From assembly GCA_021835845.1 (NCBI GenBank), contig JAKBJU010000022.1, positions 1-33,234 of the forward strand: a stretch of 33,234 bases of DNA, read 5' to 3'. This document shows, piece after piece, positions 8,960 through 18,063 of the stretch. This DNA comes from Pseudomonadota bacterium. Its GTDB lineage: Bacteria > Pseudomonadota > Gammaproteobacteria > Burkholderiales > JABEVD01. The position numbers and the translations under genes were made by a program. Position 1 is the stretch's first letter. Every line of letters starts with the position of its first letter. The notes beneath the pieces are model-generated. The model saw nothing but the letters and a program-made list of their open reading frames with translations, was not told the DNA's origin and did no database searches.

Positions 8960-9408
8960 AACGGCTGCTTCTCGCTCTGGTCCTTTTATCTGCCTTCGCC
9001 TGTCAGGCCAAGGAAGCCGTTCCCGATGCAGCCGACCCGGCAATCGAGAAGCGCATGATCGCGCTGTCGGAGAACCTGCGCTGCCTCGTCTGTCAGAACG
9101 AATCGCTCGCCGCATCCCAGGCCGAACTGGCGCTCGACCTCAAGCAGGAAATTCGCGAAATGATGAAGAAGGGCGAATCCGACAAGGAAATCGTGGCCTA
9201 CCTGGTTCACCGCTACGGCGACTTCGTGCTTTACAAGCCGCCGGTCAAATCGACCACCCTGCTGTTGTGGTACGGCCCCTTCCTGTTCCTCGGAATCGGA
9301 CTCGTCGTCCTGTTTTTCACCATCAAAAAGCGCCACAATCAAATCACGGAAACACCGCTTTCCCGTGACGAGGAACAACGCGCCCAATCTCTGCTGGAAC
9401 ACAAATAA
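8956..9408 (+). CDS. ccmH: Cytochrome c maturation thioredoxin-fold subunit CcmH (CcmL)
   Basis: Protein of 150 residues with a cleavable signal peptide (about 1-18), the conserved LRCLVCQ motif (C43 and C46) in a periplasmic three-helix domain, and one C-terminal transmembrane helix (about 103-122). This is the short form of CcmH, with the TPR part encoded separately as ccmI next door. The cysteine pair exchanges disulfides with apocytochrome c and CcmG. Its TAA shares one base with the ccmI ATG. Confidence 0.93.
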   Translation: MKRLLLALVLLSAFACQAKEAVPDAADPAIEKRMIALSENLRCLVCQNESLAASQAELALDLKQEIREMMKKGESDKEIVAYLVHRYGDFVLYKPPVKSTTLLLWYGPFLFLGIGLVVLFFTIKKRHNQITETPLSRDEEQRAQSLLEHK

Positions 9409-10652
9409 TGATCGCTTTCTGGACCATCTGCGGGATTCTCATCCTGATCGCCCTTCTTTTCGTCCTCACGCCCCTGCTGCGCAAGGAAATCCGGGGAAAC
9501 GCAGTCGAACGCGGCAAGCTCAACATTTCCCTTTACCAGCAGCAGCTGGCCGAACTGGAAGCCGACCGAAGCAACGGCATGGTCAATGAAATCCAGTACG
9601 AGGAAGGCAAGCAGGAAATCCAGAAAAGACTGCTCGAAGACGTTTCCGGGGAGGACGAGGCAGTCGCCGCCAATCCGACCGGAAAGAAGCTGGCAGCGGC
9701 GCTGGGAATTGCAATTCCGCTGTTCTCGGTGCTGCTTTATCTCGCACTCGGCCACCCGAAATTCCTGGAACCCCAGGAAGCGCCCTCCGCTCCTGCCGCA
9801 GACAACGGCGGGTTCACGCAGGAAAAAGTCGAATCCATGGTGACCAAGCTCGCCGCAAGACTGCAGAAGAACCCGACGGACGCGGAAGGATGGGTCATGC
9901 TCGGGCGATCCTACATGGTGCTCAGGCGCTTCCCGGATGCAACGAAGGCTTTCGAGCATGCTTCCACCCTGCTTCCCAATGACGCCCAGGTGCTGGCCGA
10001 GTACGCCGAAAGCGAAATGATGCTGGACCCGAAGCAACTGAACCCGAAAGCCGTGGCGCTCACCGACAGGGCGCTCAAGATCGACCCGAACAATCCCAAG
10101 GCACTCACTCTGGGCGGCGCCATGGCCTTTGAACAGCGCAATTTCGCACGGGTTGTCGCGCTGTGGAGCAATCTGCTGTCCCAGCTGCCGCCCGATTCCG
10201 AGGACGCCAAGGCGGTGATGAACGGGATTGAAGGCGCAAGGGCTGCAGCAAAAGCCGCCGGCAAGCCCCTTCCCGAGCCCAAGGTAAAACCCGTGATGCC
10301 CAGCGGAGGCGCCACCGTATCAGGATCGGTGACGCTCTCCCCGGAGCTCGCATCCAAGGCTTCCCCGGAAGACACGCTGTATATCTTCGCCCAGGCTACG
10401 AGCGGCCCCAAAATGCCGCTTGCGATACTGAAAATCCAGGCAAAAGAGCTTCCGCTGAAGTTTTCCCTGGACGATTCCCTCGCCATGGCCCCCATGATGA
10501 AGCTGTCGAATTTTTCTGAAGTGATCGTCGGCGCCAGAATTTCGAAATCAGGCAACGCAATGCCGCAGAGCGGCGATCTGGAAGGATTCAGTCAGCCCGT
10601 CAAGGTCGGAGCGAAGGACATTCGCATCAGGATAGACAAGGTCGTCCCCTGA
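9408..10652 (+). CDS. ccmI: Apocytochrome c chaperone CcmI with TPR domain
   Basis: Protein of 414 residues with two transmembrane helices (about 3-21 and 96-113) separated by a cytoplasmic loop with a coiled-coil segment, then a periplasmic part with tetratricopeptide repeats (WVMLGRSYMVLRRFPDATKAFEHA and following). The C-terminal beta-rich domain starts near 300 (GSVTLSPELASK). CcmI binds the C-terminus of apocytochrome c and hands it to CcmF/CcmH. It is the last gene of the ccm cluster. A perfect hairpin at 10709-10739, inside the opposing gene, may help end the transcript. Confidence 0.92.
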   Translation: MIAFWTICGILILIALLFVLTPLLRKEIRGNAVERGKLNISLYQQQLAELEADRSNGMVNEIQYEEGKQEIQKRLLEDVSGEDEAVAANPTGKKLAAALGIAIPLFSVLLYLALGHPKFLEPQEAPSAPAADNGGFTQEKVESMVTKLAARLQKNPTDAEGWVMLGRSYMVLRRFPDATKAFEHASTLLPNDAQVLAEYAESEMMLDPKQLNPKAVALTDRALKIDPNNPKALTLGGAMAFEQRNFARVVALWSNLLSQLPPDSEDAKAVMNGIEGARAAAKAAGKPLPEPKVKPVMPSGGATVSGSVTLSPELASKASPEDTLYIFAQATSGPKMPLAILKIQAKELPLKFSLDDSLAMAPMMKLSNFSEVIVGARISKSGNAMPQSGDLEGFSQPVKVGAKDIRIRIDKVVP

Positions 10653-10665
10653 CCGGAAACCCGAT

Positions 10666-10989
10666 CTATTCTTCGACTACCAGGGCGAGAAATTCGGGGT
10701 CGTATCGCCCCGCCTGGTCGAATACTTCGACCAGGCGGGTTTCGCGGCTCCTGCGCCTGGCATAGCCGAAGCTGTCCGGCTGGATCTCGAGGTCTTCGAC
10801 CTGGATCACCAGAGACGGCCCGTCTTCGAGAATTTCGACGACAGTTCCCCTGTCGCCCCGAAACGACACTTTCCTGCCTATCAGCTCATGCAGCGAGCCA
10901 AAATCAGCTTCCCGTCCGCCCATATGCGAAGGATGGCCCTTCTCGACAAAAAAATCAATTTTTTGGCGTGAACCGCTTGACTTTGCCAT
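10666..10989 (-). CDS. Hypothetical small protein with an SH3/KOW-like segment
   Basis: Protein of 107 residues that I do not recognise. After a basic N-terminus, residues about 35-60 read [21 protein letters not shown], which looks like a small beta-barrel (SH3/KOW-like) strand pattern; this is only an impression. The rest is acidic with scattered Arg. There are no cysteines, signal peptide or membrane segments. The ATG at 10989 lacks a clear ribosome site, so the true start could lie further in. It converges with ccmI, leaving 13 bases between the stops. Its 3' coding part contains a perfect 14-base-pair inverted repeat. Confidence 0.6.
   Translation of the reverse strand: MAKSSGSRQKIDFFVEKGHPSHMGGREADFGSLHELIGRKVSFRGDRGTVVEILEDGPSLVIQVEDLEIQPDSFGYARRRSRETRLVEVFDQAGRYDPEFLALVVEE
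10709..10739. repeat. Perfect 14-bp inverted repeat with 3-base loop inside a coding region
   Basis: Arms 10709-10722 and 10726-10739 are exactly complementary around the loop TAC. The repeat lies inside the last third of the minus-strand gene and 57 bases past the ccmI stop. It could serve as a transcription brake for ccmI, although only a short T run follows on the plus strand. Confidence 0.8.
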
Positions 10990-11106
10990 AAAAACTCAGT
11001 AAAAAGCAGATTGGTGCCGAGCATCGTGCAGCCTGAAATTTCGCGCGCCATGCCCAGCACTGCAGCAAGGGGAAACCCGATTTTATTTTTTATTAAGGAA
11101 GCACAG

Positions 11107-11310
11107 ATGTCGACCGGTACAGTAAAATGGTTCAACGATTCAAAGGGCTTTGGTTTCATCACGCCCGATGATGGGGGAGAAGACTTGTTCGCACACTTTT
11201 CCGCAATCAACATGGGCGGATTCAAGACCCTGAAAGAAGGGCAAAAAGTGAGCTTCGAAGTGACGCAAGGACCCAAAGGCAAGCAAGCCTCTAACATCCA
11301 GACGGCTTAA
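11107..11310 (+). CDS. Cold-shock domain protein (CspA family)
   Basis: Protein of 67 residues consisting of one cold-shock domain. RNP1 is KGFGFI and RNP2 is DLFAHFS, with the usual TGTVKWF N-terminus and aromatic nucleic-acid-binding surface. It should be a cytoplasmic single-stranded RNA/DNA chaperone. The ATG at 11107 follows AAGGAA at 11095-11100; an upstream in-frame codon at 11011 would add a non-family extension and is rejected. The 117-base upstream gap could hold a long 5' leader, common in csp genes, but no defined element is visible. A strong terminator follows at 11321-11353. Confidence 0.95.
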   Translation: MSTGTVKWFNDSKGFGFITPDDGGEDLFAHFSAINMGGFKTLKEGQKVSFEVTQGPKGKQASNIQTA

Positions 11311-11320
11311 TCGATTGCCG

Positions 11321-11353
11321 AAAACAGCCCACCTTCGGTGGGCTGTTTTTTTT
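11321..11353. terminator. Bidirectional intrinsic terminator between csp and icd
   Basis: A perfect 13-bp stem (11321-11333 with 11337-11349) around a TTC loop, with an eight-T run at 11346-11353 on the plus strand and an A run on the other side. It ends the cold-shock gene. Read on the minus strand it lies at and just beyond the icd stop codon, so it can serve both genes. Confidence 0.9.
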
Positions 11354-12587
11354 ACATCCTCTCGATCATGGCCTGACCGAATCCGGAACAGGAGACTTGG
11401 TTCGCCTCGGGCATCGCCCTTGCGAAGTCGTAAGTCACCTGCCCGTCCCCGATTGCCCGCTCCATGCCGCGAATCAGCAGATCGGCAGCTTCCTTCCATC
11501 CCATATGGCGCAGCATCATTTCAGCCGAAAGGATGATCGAACCGGGATTCACATTGTCTTTCCCCGCGTATTTCGGCGCAGTGCCGTGCGTCGCCTCGAA
11601 CATCGCCACCTCGTCGCTCAGGTTGGCTCCGGGGGCAATGCCGATACCACCCACCTGCGCGGCAAGGGCGTCGGAAATGTAATCCCCGTTCAGGTTCATG
11701 GTCGCAACCACGTCGTATTCTTCAGGGCGCAACAGTATCTGCTGAAGGAAATTGTCCGCGATGACATCCTTGATCACGATGCCGCCAGGCAGCCTCATCC
11801 AGGGGCCGGCATCGATGAGTTCCGCGCCGAATTCCCTTTTCGCCAGAGCGTATCCCCAGGCCTTGAACGCCCCTTCGGTGAATTTCATGATATTGCCCTT
11901 GTGAACGAGCGTCACCGATTTTCGTCCGTTGTCGATCGCATACTGGATCGCGCGCCTCACCAGCCTTTCCGTCCCTTCCCTTGAGACAGGCTTGATGCCT
12001 ATGCCGGATGTATCGGGAAAACGTATGCTGGAGACGCCCATTTCCTCGTGCAGGAACCGAATGACCTTCTGCGCTCCGGATGAACCCGCCTCCCATTCTA
12101 TGCCGGCATAGATGTCCTCGACATTTTCCCGGAATATCACCATGTCGGTCTTTTCCGGGTGCTTCAACGGAGAGGGAACCCCTTCGAAATAGCGGATGGG
12201 CCGCAAGCAGACATAAAGATCCAGCTCCTGGCGCAAAGCCACGTTGAGGGAGCGGATCCCGCCGCCGACAGGAGTGGTCAGCGGCCCCTTGATCGAAACC
12301 ACGAACTCACGGACGGCATCCAGCGTTTCCTTCGGCAACCACGCATCGTCGCCGTAAACCTCGAGCGCCTTTTCTCCGGCATAGATCTCCATCCAGGCAA
12401 TTCTGCGGCGGCCTCCGTAGGCCTTTTCGACCGCCGCATCGACCACCCGCTTCATCACTGGCGTGATGTCGACGCCGATTCCATCCCCCTCGATGTAGGG
12501 AATGATCGGGCTATCCGGGACATTCAGCGTACCATCCTGATTGAATGAAATTTTTTCGCCATTCGGCACTGCAATATGTCGATTCAT
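11352..12587 (-). CDS. icd: NADP-dependent isocitrate dehydrogenase
   Basis: TCA-cycle enzyme of 411 residues that oxidatively decarboxylates isocitrate to 2-oxoglutarate. The substrate-binding stretch [10 protein letters not shown] places the regulatory serine at S113, the same number as in E. coli Icd, where AceK phosphorylates it. HGTAPKYAG carries the Lys-Tyr pair linked to NADP specificity. The start at 12587 (MNRHIAV) has AAGGA five bases upstream; upstream in-frame ATGs at 12593 and 12620 are less well placed. It converges with the cold-shock gene and shares its terminator. It is intact and of E. coli-type length. Confidence 0.95.
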   Translation of the reverse strand: MNRHIAVPNGEKISFNQDGTLNVPDSPIIPYIEGDGIGVDITPVMKRVVDAAVEKAYGGRRRIAWMEIYAGEKALEVYGDDAWLPKETLDAVREFVVSIKGPLTTPVGGGIRSLNVALRQELDLYVCLRPIRYFEGVPSPLKHPEKTDMVIFRENVEDIYAGIEWEAGSSGAQKVIRFLHEEMGVSSIRFPDTSGIGIKPVSREGTERLVRRAIQYAIDNGRKSVTLVHKGNIMKFTEGAFKAWGYALAKREFGAELIDAGPWMRLPGGIVIKDVIADNFLQQILLRPEEYDVVATMNLNGDYISDALAAQVGGIGIAPGANLSDEVAMFEATHGTAPKYAGKDNVNPGSIILSAEMMLRHMGWKEAADLLIRGMERAIGDGQVTYDFARAMPEANQVSCSGFGQAMIERM

Positions 12588-12663
12588 GAGCATCCTTACG
12601 CTTTCTATGATCATGCGCATTTTATCCTATTCGTCCCGAATTCGCCGCTGCGCCTTGCATAAT

Positions 12664-12703
12664 TTGCCCAGAAATTGCCCAACCGGGAAATTTCATCTAG
12701 AAT
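12664..12703 (+). promoter_or_regulatory. Sigma70-like promoter with tandem TTGCCCA direct repeats
   Basis: TTGCCC at 12675-12680 and TAGAAT at 12698-12703 are separated by 17 bases, a good promoter match for the secreted-protein gene at 12776. The heptamer TTGCCCA occurs twice, at 12664-12670 and 12675-12681, exactly 11 bases apart and overlapping the -35. This resembles the direct-repeat half-sites of OmpR-family regulators. Confidence 0.55.
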
Positions 12704-12775
12704 TGAGCGGGTTTATTGGCTGGCTTTTCTCAGGCAGACAGTAAGTATTCAGAAAACCTATATGAGGGGGATACC

Positions 12776-13156
12776 ATGAAAAAATTTCTGTCAGTTCTCA
12801 TCGCTTCGGCTTTTGCGGCATCGGCAAGCATGCCGGTTTATGCCGCAGACACTGCCACCGCGCCTGCGGCAGCCAAATCGGCCGACACAGCTGATGCTGC
12901 GAAAACGAAAAAGCCGCGCAGACACTGGTGCAAAACCACCCAGCAGTTCCAGACCGCCCCCTGCCCCAAGAAGCCACGCAAACACTGGTGCAGAACGACC
13001 CAGCAATACCAGTCCGAGCCCTGCCCGCATGTGCGCAAGAAATGGTGCATAACGACCCAGCAGTTCCAGACCGCCCCCTGCCCCAAGAAAGGCAAAAAGG
13101 CGCCTGAAGCCGGCAAGGATGCAGCCTCCGCCCCGGCAGCGAGCGACAAGAAGTAA
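12776..13156 (+). CDS. Secreted small protein with three Trp-Cys repeats
   Basis: Protein of 126 residues, family not recognised. Residues 1-24 form a Sec signal peptide ending VYA-AD. After an Ala-rich linker come three tandem repeats with the pattern WC-x-TTQQ-[FY]-Q-x-x-PCP, each preceded by basic residues. The cysteine pairs are C52/C63, C72/C83 and C91/C102, always 11 residues apart, and the repeat period is 19-20 residues. A Lys/Ala-rich tail follows. Paired cysteines in an exported protein suggest one disulfide hairpin per repeat, or metal binding; this is inference. GAGGGGG lies five bases before the ATG. The signal peptide resembles those of the next two genes (KxLSxLIAxxFA), so the three look like a related set sharing the terminator at 13777. 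Confidence 0.85.
   Translation: MKKFLSVLIASAFAASASMPVYAADTATAPAAAKSADTADAAKTKKPRRHWCKTTQQFQTAPCPKKPRKHWCRTTQQYQSEPCPHVRKKWCITTQQFQTAPCPKKGKKAPEAGKDAASAPAASDKK
12923..13084 (+). repeat. Three tandem coding repeats (19-20 codons each)
   Basis: The repeat units cover about 12923-12967, 12983-13027 and 13040-13084. Units 1 and 3 share a nearly identical block from the TTQQF codons to the PCPKK codons, which points to internal duplication at DNA level. Unit 2 is more diverged (QQYQSEP). Confidence 0.85.
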
Positions 13157-13259
13157 ACGCTCTGTCGCCCGGTTTGTCAACGCAACAGGCTTCCGGGCGT
13201 TAGAGTCAACGGACACTTGAAGTGTCTTTAAGCTGTTCAATTCATTCAAAGGAACCATG

Positions 13260-13451
13260 ATGAGCAAACTGCTTTCCGCACTGATCGCAACCGCTTTTGC
13301 CGCGACACTGAGCTTCAATGCCGTCGCAGCGGATTCCGCGCCCGCCACATCCGACGCCAAGACCGCGCCCGCCAAGAAGCACATGAAAAAGCACCACAAG
13401 GCCAAGAAACACCATAAGGCCAAGAAGCAGGCATCCTCTGCAGGCCAGTAA
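13260..13451 (+). CDS. Secreted His/Lys-rich small protein (Asr-like composition)
   Basis: Protein of 63 residues. The signal peptide MSKLLSALIATAFAATLSF ends near AVA-AD. The mature part begins Ala/Pro/Ser-rich and ends with a strongly basic tail containing KKHHKAKKHHKAKK. There are no cysteines. Composition and layout recall the acid-shock protein Asr of E. coli, a periplasmic basic protein induced at low pH; orthology is not shown. I prefer the ATG at 13260, seven bases after AAAGGA and aligned with the next paralogue, over the ATG at 13257. A 15-base palindrome (13212-13226, GACACTTGAAGTGTC) lies in the upstream gap. Confidence 0.75.
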   Translation: MSKLLSALIATAFAATLSFNAVAADSAPATSDAKTAPAKKHMKKHHKAKKHHKAKKQASSAGQ

Positions 13452-13463
13452 ACGGCCTCCGCC

Positions 13464-13485
13464 GAAAGCCGTGTCAACGGCTTTC
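13464..13485 (+). repeat. 9-bp hairpin between the two His/Lys-rich genes
   Basis: Arms 13464-13472 and 13477-13485 are perfectly complementary around GTCA. No T run follows, so it is more likely an mRNA stabiliser or attenuator than a terminator. Confidence 0.6.
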
Positions 13486-13554
13486 AGGCTTGAGCGTTAT
13501 TGGAATTGCCCGAGGTTCGGGATGTATTTATCAATCATACTTTGAAGGGTTATC

Positions 13555-13761
13555 ATGAACAAACTGCTTTCCGCACTGATCGCTGCTGTATTCGCTTCCG
13601 TTTCCCTCTCCGCCATCGCTGCCGATGCAGCTCCTGCTGCCGACAAGGCTGACGCAAAGGCCGAAGCCAAGCCTGCTGCCAAGAAGCATCACAAGGCCAA
13701 GAAGCATCACAAGGCCATGAAGAAGGAAAAGAAGGAAGAGAAAAAAGACGAAGCCAAGTAA
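13555..13761 (+). CDS. Secreted His/Lys-rich small protein, paralogue of preceding gene
   Basis: Protein of 68 residues. The signal peptide MNKLLSALIAAVFASVSLS ends near AIA-AD. The mature chain has an Ala/Asp/Lys-rich linker, then KKHHKAKKHHKAMKK and a mixed Lys/Glu tail (KEKKEEKKDEAK) lacking in its neighbour. The first 25 or so bases of the two genes are almost identical, including third codon positions, so they arose by a fairly recent duplication. Like its neighbour it resembles Asr-type acid-shock proteins in composition. A strong terminator follows 15 bases after the stop, probably ending the whole three-gene set. Confidence 0.75.
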   Translation: MNKLLSALIAAVFASVSLSAIAADAAPAADKADAKAEAKPAAKKHHKAKKHHKAMKKEKKEEKKDEAK

Positions 13762-13776
13762 GCCAGGCTTTTGAAC

Positions 13777-13806
13777 AAAAAAGCGGGGCTTACCCCGCTT
13801 TTTTTT
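13777..13806 (+). terminator. Intrinsic terminator after the secreted basic protein genes
   Basis: A GC-rich stem AGCGGGG/CCCCGCT with loop CTTA is flanked by an A run (13777-13782) and followed by eight T (13799-13806). It separates the small-protein cluster from the Nudix gene. Confidence 0.9.
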
Positions 13807-13829
13807 CGCCCCTTGTCCGGAAATCCCGC

Positions 13830-14282
13830 ATGATCTGGAAACCCAATGTCACTGTCGCTTCGGTGCTCGAACTGGATGGAAAGTTTCTTCTTGTCGAAGA
13901 GCACACCCCGGACGGCATTCGCCTCAACCAGCCGGCAGGCCACCTGGAGCCCGGGGAATCGCTAATTGACGCCGCAGTCAGGGAAACCCTGGAGGAATCG
14001 GGCTACACTTTCGAACCGCAGGCGATCGTCGGCATTTACCAATGGCAATCCGGAAAGACGACTTATCTGCGCTTTGCATTCACCGGACAGATACTGGCGC
14101 ACGACCCGGAGCGAAAGCTCGATGAGGGCATAATCAGGGCGCTCTGGCTGTATCCGGACGAAACCGCAACCATGGGCCATCGCAGCCCCATGGTCCGCCA
14201 ATGCATGGTGGATTATCTCGATGGCAAACGCTATCCTCTGGATATGATCACCCATTATCCGACACGGCAGGAGGTAACTTGA
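13830..14282 (+). CDS. Nudix hydrolase (NudJ-like phosphatase)
   Basis: Protein of 150 residues with a full Nudix box: G at GHLEPGE, then RETLEESGY, matching GX5EX7REUXEEXGU. These residues bind divalent metal and hydrolyse nucleoside diphosphate-linked substrates. Size and surroundings match NudJ, which acts on thiamine pyrimidine pyrophosphate and nucleoside di/triphosphates and often precedes mnmA. The stop overlaps the TTG start of mnmA, so the pair is probably co-translated. Confidence 0.85.
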   Translation: MIWKPNVTVASVLELDGKFLLVEEHTPDGIRLNQPAGHLEPGESLIDAAVRETLEESGYTFEPQAIVGIYQWQSGKTTYLRFAFTGQILAHDPERKLDEGIIRALWLYPDETATMGHRSPMVRQCMVDYLDGKRYPLDMITHYPTRQEVT

Positions 14283-15334
14283 AGAAAGTGGTCGTCGGCA
14301 TGTCCGGGGGCGTCGATTCATCGGTCTCGGCGCTGCTGCTGAAGAAACAGGGCTTCGAAGTCATCGGTCTTTTCATGAAGAACTGGGAGGACGACGATTC
14401 GGAAGAATACTGTACATCGCGCCAGGACCTGATCGATGCCGTGTCTGTCGCTGACAGGATAGGCATTGAAATCGAGGCAGTCAATTTCTCCCGGGAATAC
14501 AAGGACCGCGTTTTCAGTCATTTTCTCGAAGAATACAAGGCGGGAAGGACCCCCAATCCGGATGTGCTGTGCAATTCCGAAATCAAGTTCAAGGCGTTTC
14601 TCGACCATGCCATGTCCCTGGGCGCGGATTATATCGCAACGGGGCATTACGCGCAGGTCAGGGAAGTGGACGGGCTATTCCAGCTGCTGAAGGCCGAGGA
14701 TGGCACCAAGGATCAAAGCTACTTCCTGTATCGGCTGAACCAAGCCCAGCTCAGCAAGACCATATTTCCGCTGGGAAGCCTGCTCAAGCGCGATGTCAGG
14801 AAGATCGCCGAGGAAGCCGGACTCCCCAACTTTTCCAAAAAGGACAGTACCGGGATCTGCTTCATCGGCGAGCGCAAATTCAGGGAATTCCTCAACCGCT
14901 ATCTGCCGCACGAACCGGGAGAGATGCAAACGCCGGAAGGAAAAATCGTGGGCAGGCACCTGGGGCTGATGTTCTATACCCTGGGGCAGCGTCAGGGCCT
15001 GGAAATCGGCGGCGACGGCGAGCCCTGGTATGTCGCTGGAAAGGACATGGAAAAGAACGTGCTCGTCGTCGTTCAGGGACACGATCATCCCCTGCTGTTC
15101 AGAAGCGGCCTCGATTGCAGCGACCTGAACTGGATCAGCGGAAGCGCTCCGCACAAGAACTGGGTTTACAGCGCCAAGACGCGATACCGGCAAGCGGATG
15201 CGCCCTGCTGCATAGCCAGACTGGACGCATCCTGCCATATCGATTTTGCACAACCCCAGTGGGCGGTAACCCCGGGGCAGTCCGTGGTGATTTACGAAAG
15301 CCGGGTCTGCCTGGGCGGAGGGGTGATCTACTGA
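14279..15334 (+). CDS. mnmA: tRNA-specific 2-thiouridylase MnmA
   Basis: Enzyme of 351 residues that places 2-thiouridine at wobble U34 of tRNA Lys, Glu and Gln. The PP-loop motif SGGVDSS lies at 9-15. The catalytic cysteines are C98 in [11 protein letters not shown] and C194 in TGICFIGER; the former is the nucleophile and the latter carries the persulfide. The start is TTG at 14279, with AGGAGG at 14269-14274; it overlaps the Nudix stop, and an upstream in-frame start at 14201 would lie inside the Nudix gene. The stop overlaps the stop of the opposing transferase gene by seven bases. Confidence 0.93.
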   Translation: MKKVVVGMSGGVDSSVSALLLKKQGFEVIGLFMKNWEDDDSEEYCTSRQDLIDAVSVADRIGIEIEAVNFSREYKDRVFSHFLEEYKAGRTPNPDVLCNSEIKFKAFLDHAMSLGADYIATGHYAQVREVDGLFQLLKAEDGTKDQSYFLYRLNQAQLSKTIFPLGSLLKRDVRKIAEEAGLPNFSKKDSTGICFIGERKFREFLNRYLPHEPGEMQTPEGKIVGRHLGLMFYTLGQRQGLEIGGDGEPWYVAGKDMEKNVLVVVQGHDHPLLFRSGLDCSDLNWISGSAPHKNWVYSAKTRYRQADAPCCIARLDASCHIDFAQPQWAVTPGQSVVIYESRVCLGGGVIY

Positions 15335-15933
15335 GGAACGGTGTCGGCAAACCCGGTACGCTTCATGAGTTTGTCGTGCAGTTTTCCAAGATTCGGATAG
15401 TCGTCCCGCCACTTGATTTCGGAGAAGCGGAAATCGAGATAACCCAGGCAGCAGCCGACAGCGATGTCCGCGAGGCTGTAGGCATCGCCCACGCACCAGT
15501 GCCGCTCGCCGAGCTCGATCGCCATCGCGTTGAGTGCCTGATCAATCTTCCTTTTCTGGCGCTCCATCCATTCGCCGCTTTGCTTGTCGATGGAGCGCTT
15601 TCTTTCCAGAAAGATCGCGGCGGCTGCATCGCATGTGCCGTCAGCCAGGGCTTCCCAGCGCTTCACCTGTATCCTGGTTCGGGACAAGTCAGGGATGAGG
15701 CGGGAAACGGGCGTGACGGTATCCAGATATTCCACGATCACGCGTGAGTCGAAAAGGGTTTCCTCGTCGTCCAGCACCAGAACAGGAACCTTTCCAAGGG
15801 GATTGAAATGCCCCACATGCGTATCCTCGTTCCAGGGGATATCGATCTCGAATTCGCATTCGATGCGCTTCTCAGCAAGAACGATGCGCACTTTTCTGAC
15901 AAAGGGACTGGTAAGCGTGCCGACAAGTTTCAT
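15328..15933 (-). CDS. Glutathione S-transferase family protein, YibF-like
   Basis: Protein of 201 residues with an N-terminal thioredoxin-like domain starting [15 protein letters not shown] and containing [21 protein letters not shown], where the cis-Pro and the Asp-Ser pair bind glutathione. A helical C-terminal domain follows. The N-terminus and the ALADG and CCLGYLDFR regions align well by eye with E. coli YibF. The substrate is unknown. The ATG lacks a strong ribosome site. The gene is divergent from purB (84 bases apart) and overlaps mnmA tail to tail. Confidence 0.88.
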   Translation of the reverse strand: MKLVGTLTSPFVRKVRIVLAEKRIECEFEIDIPWNEDTHVGHFNPLGKVPVLVLDDEETLFDSRVIVEYLDTVTPVSRLIPDLSRTRIQVKRWEALADGTCDAAAAIFLERKRSIDKQSGEWMERQKRKIDQALNAMAIELGERHWCVGDAYSLADIAVGCCLGYLDFRFSEIKWRDDYPNLGKLHDKLMKRTGFADTVPQ

Positions 15934-15969
15934 GGTTTTTGAAATAGGGAAAATGATGAGAGATTATAG

Positions 15970-17388
<1,419 letters not shown>

Positions 17389-17434
17389 GGCCTGTTGACA
17401 CTTGCCCGGTGCGATGCGGCAAGTGTTAGGGGCC
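17389..17434. terminator. Inverted repeat between convergent purB and dedA
   Basis: A perfect 9-bp stem ACACTTGCC/GGCAAGTGT (17398-17406 with 17418-17426) is extended by partial pairing out to GGCC on both sides. It sits exactly between the two stop codons. No T run is present, so it is a weak or factor-assisted terminator at best. Confidence 0.55.
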
Positions 17435-18063
17435 TAGCGCGGCTTCAGCTTCTGGCGCAGCAGGCCGAATGCGCCGGGAAGTATAGTCAGCACAATGATG
17501 CCCATGATGAAGATCGAGAGGTTCTGCTTGACGATCGGCGCATTGCCGAAGAAATAGCCGCAATAGACGAAAAAGCCTATCCAGGACACTCCCCCGGCGA
17601 AGCTGTAGAGCATGAAGCGGCGATAACTCATGCTGCCCACGCCTGCCACGAAAGGCGCGAAGGTTCTGATGATGGGCAGGAACCTGGAAAAGACGACCGT
17701 CTTTCCGCCGTGCTTTTCGTAAAAGACATGCGTCCTTGCCAGATGCTCATGGTTGAAGAAGCGCGATTTCTCGTGAGAGAACACTTTCGGGCCGACGAAG
17801 CGCCCTATCCAGTAATTGGTGTTGTCTCCGGAAAATGCTGCAAGCACCAGGACGGCTATCAGCAGGTTGACGTCCATCGCTCCGCCGGAAGCCAGCGTTC
17901 CGGCGACGAAGAGCATCGAATCCCCGGGCAGGAACGGGGCGACGACCAGCCCGGTCTCGCAGAAAATGATCAGAAACAGGATGAGGTAGATCCAGAGGCC
18001 GTAGTTCTGGGTCAGAACCAGAAGGTACTTGTCCAGATGGAGCAGCACGTCCATGAAGCCCAC
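17434..18063 (-). CDS. DedA family membrane protein
   Basis: Polytopic inner-membrane protein of 209 residues. Family motifs are present: FCETGLVVAPFLPGDSML near residues 34-50 and FSRFLPIIRTFAPFVAGVG in the second half. DedA/VTT proteins act as lipid carriers (undecaprenyl phosphate or phosphatidylethanolamine flipping) and affect membrane potential and envelope integrity. The start is GTG at 18063, chosen because GGAGG lies eight bases upstream inside the secF end; an internal ATG at 18054 would be too far from it. It directly abuts secF, as the last gene of the queA-dedA run. Confidence 0.9.
   Translation of the reverse strand: MGFMDVLLHLDKYLLVLTQNYGLWIYLILFLIIFCETGLVVAPFLPGDSMLFVAGTLASGGAMDVNLLIAVLVLAAFSGDNTNYWIGRFVGPKVFSHEKSRFFNHEHLARTHVFYEKHGGKTVVFSRFLPIIRTFAPFVAGVGSMSYRRFMLYSFAGGVSWIGFFVYCGYFFGNAPIVKQNLSIFIMGIIVLTILPGAFGLLRQKLKPR

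Noticed and set aside
12923-13084. CRISPR-like or intergenic tandem repeat
   Set aside because: The repeats are in frame within a gene with signal peptide and ribosome site, and there are no unique spacers of constant length.
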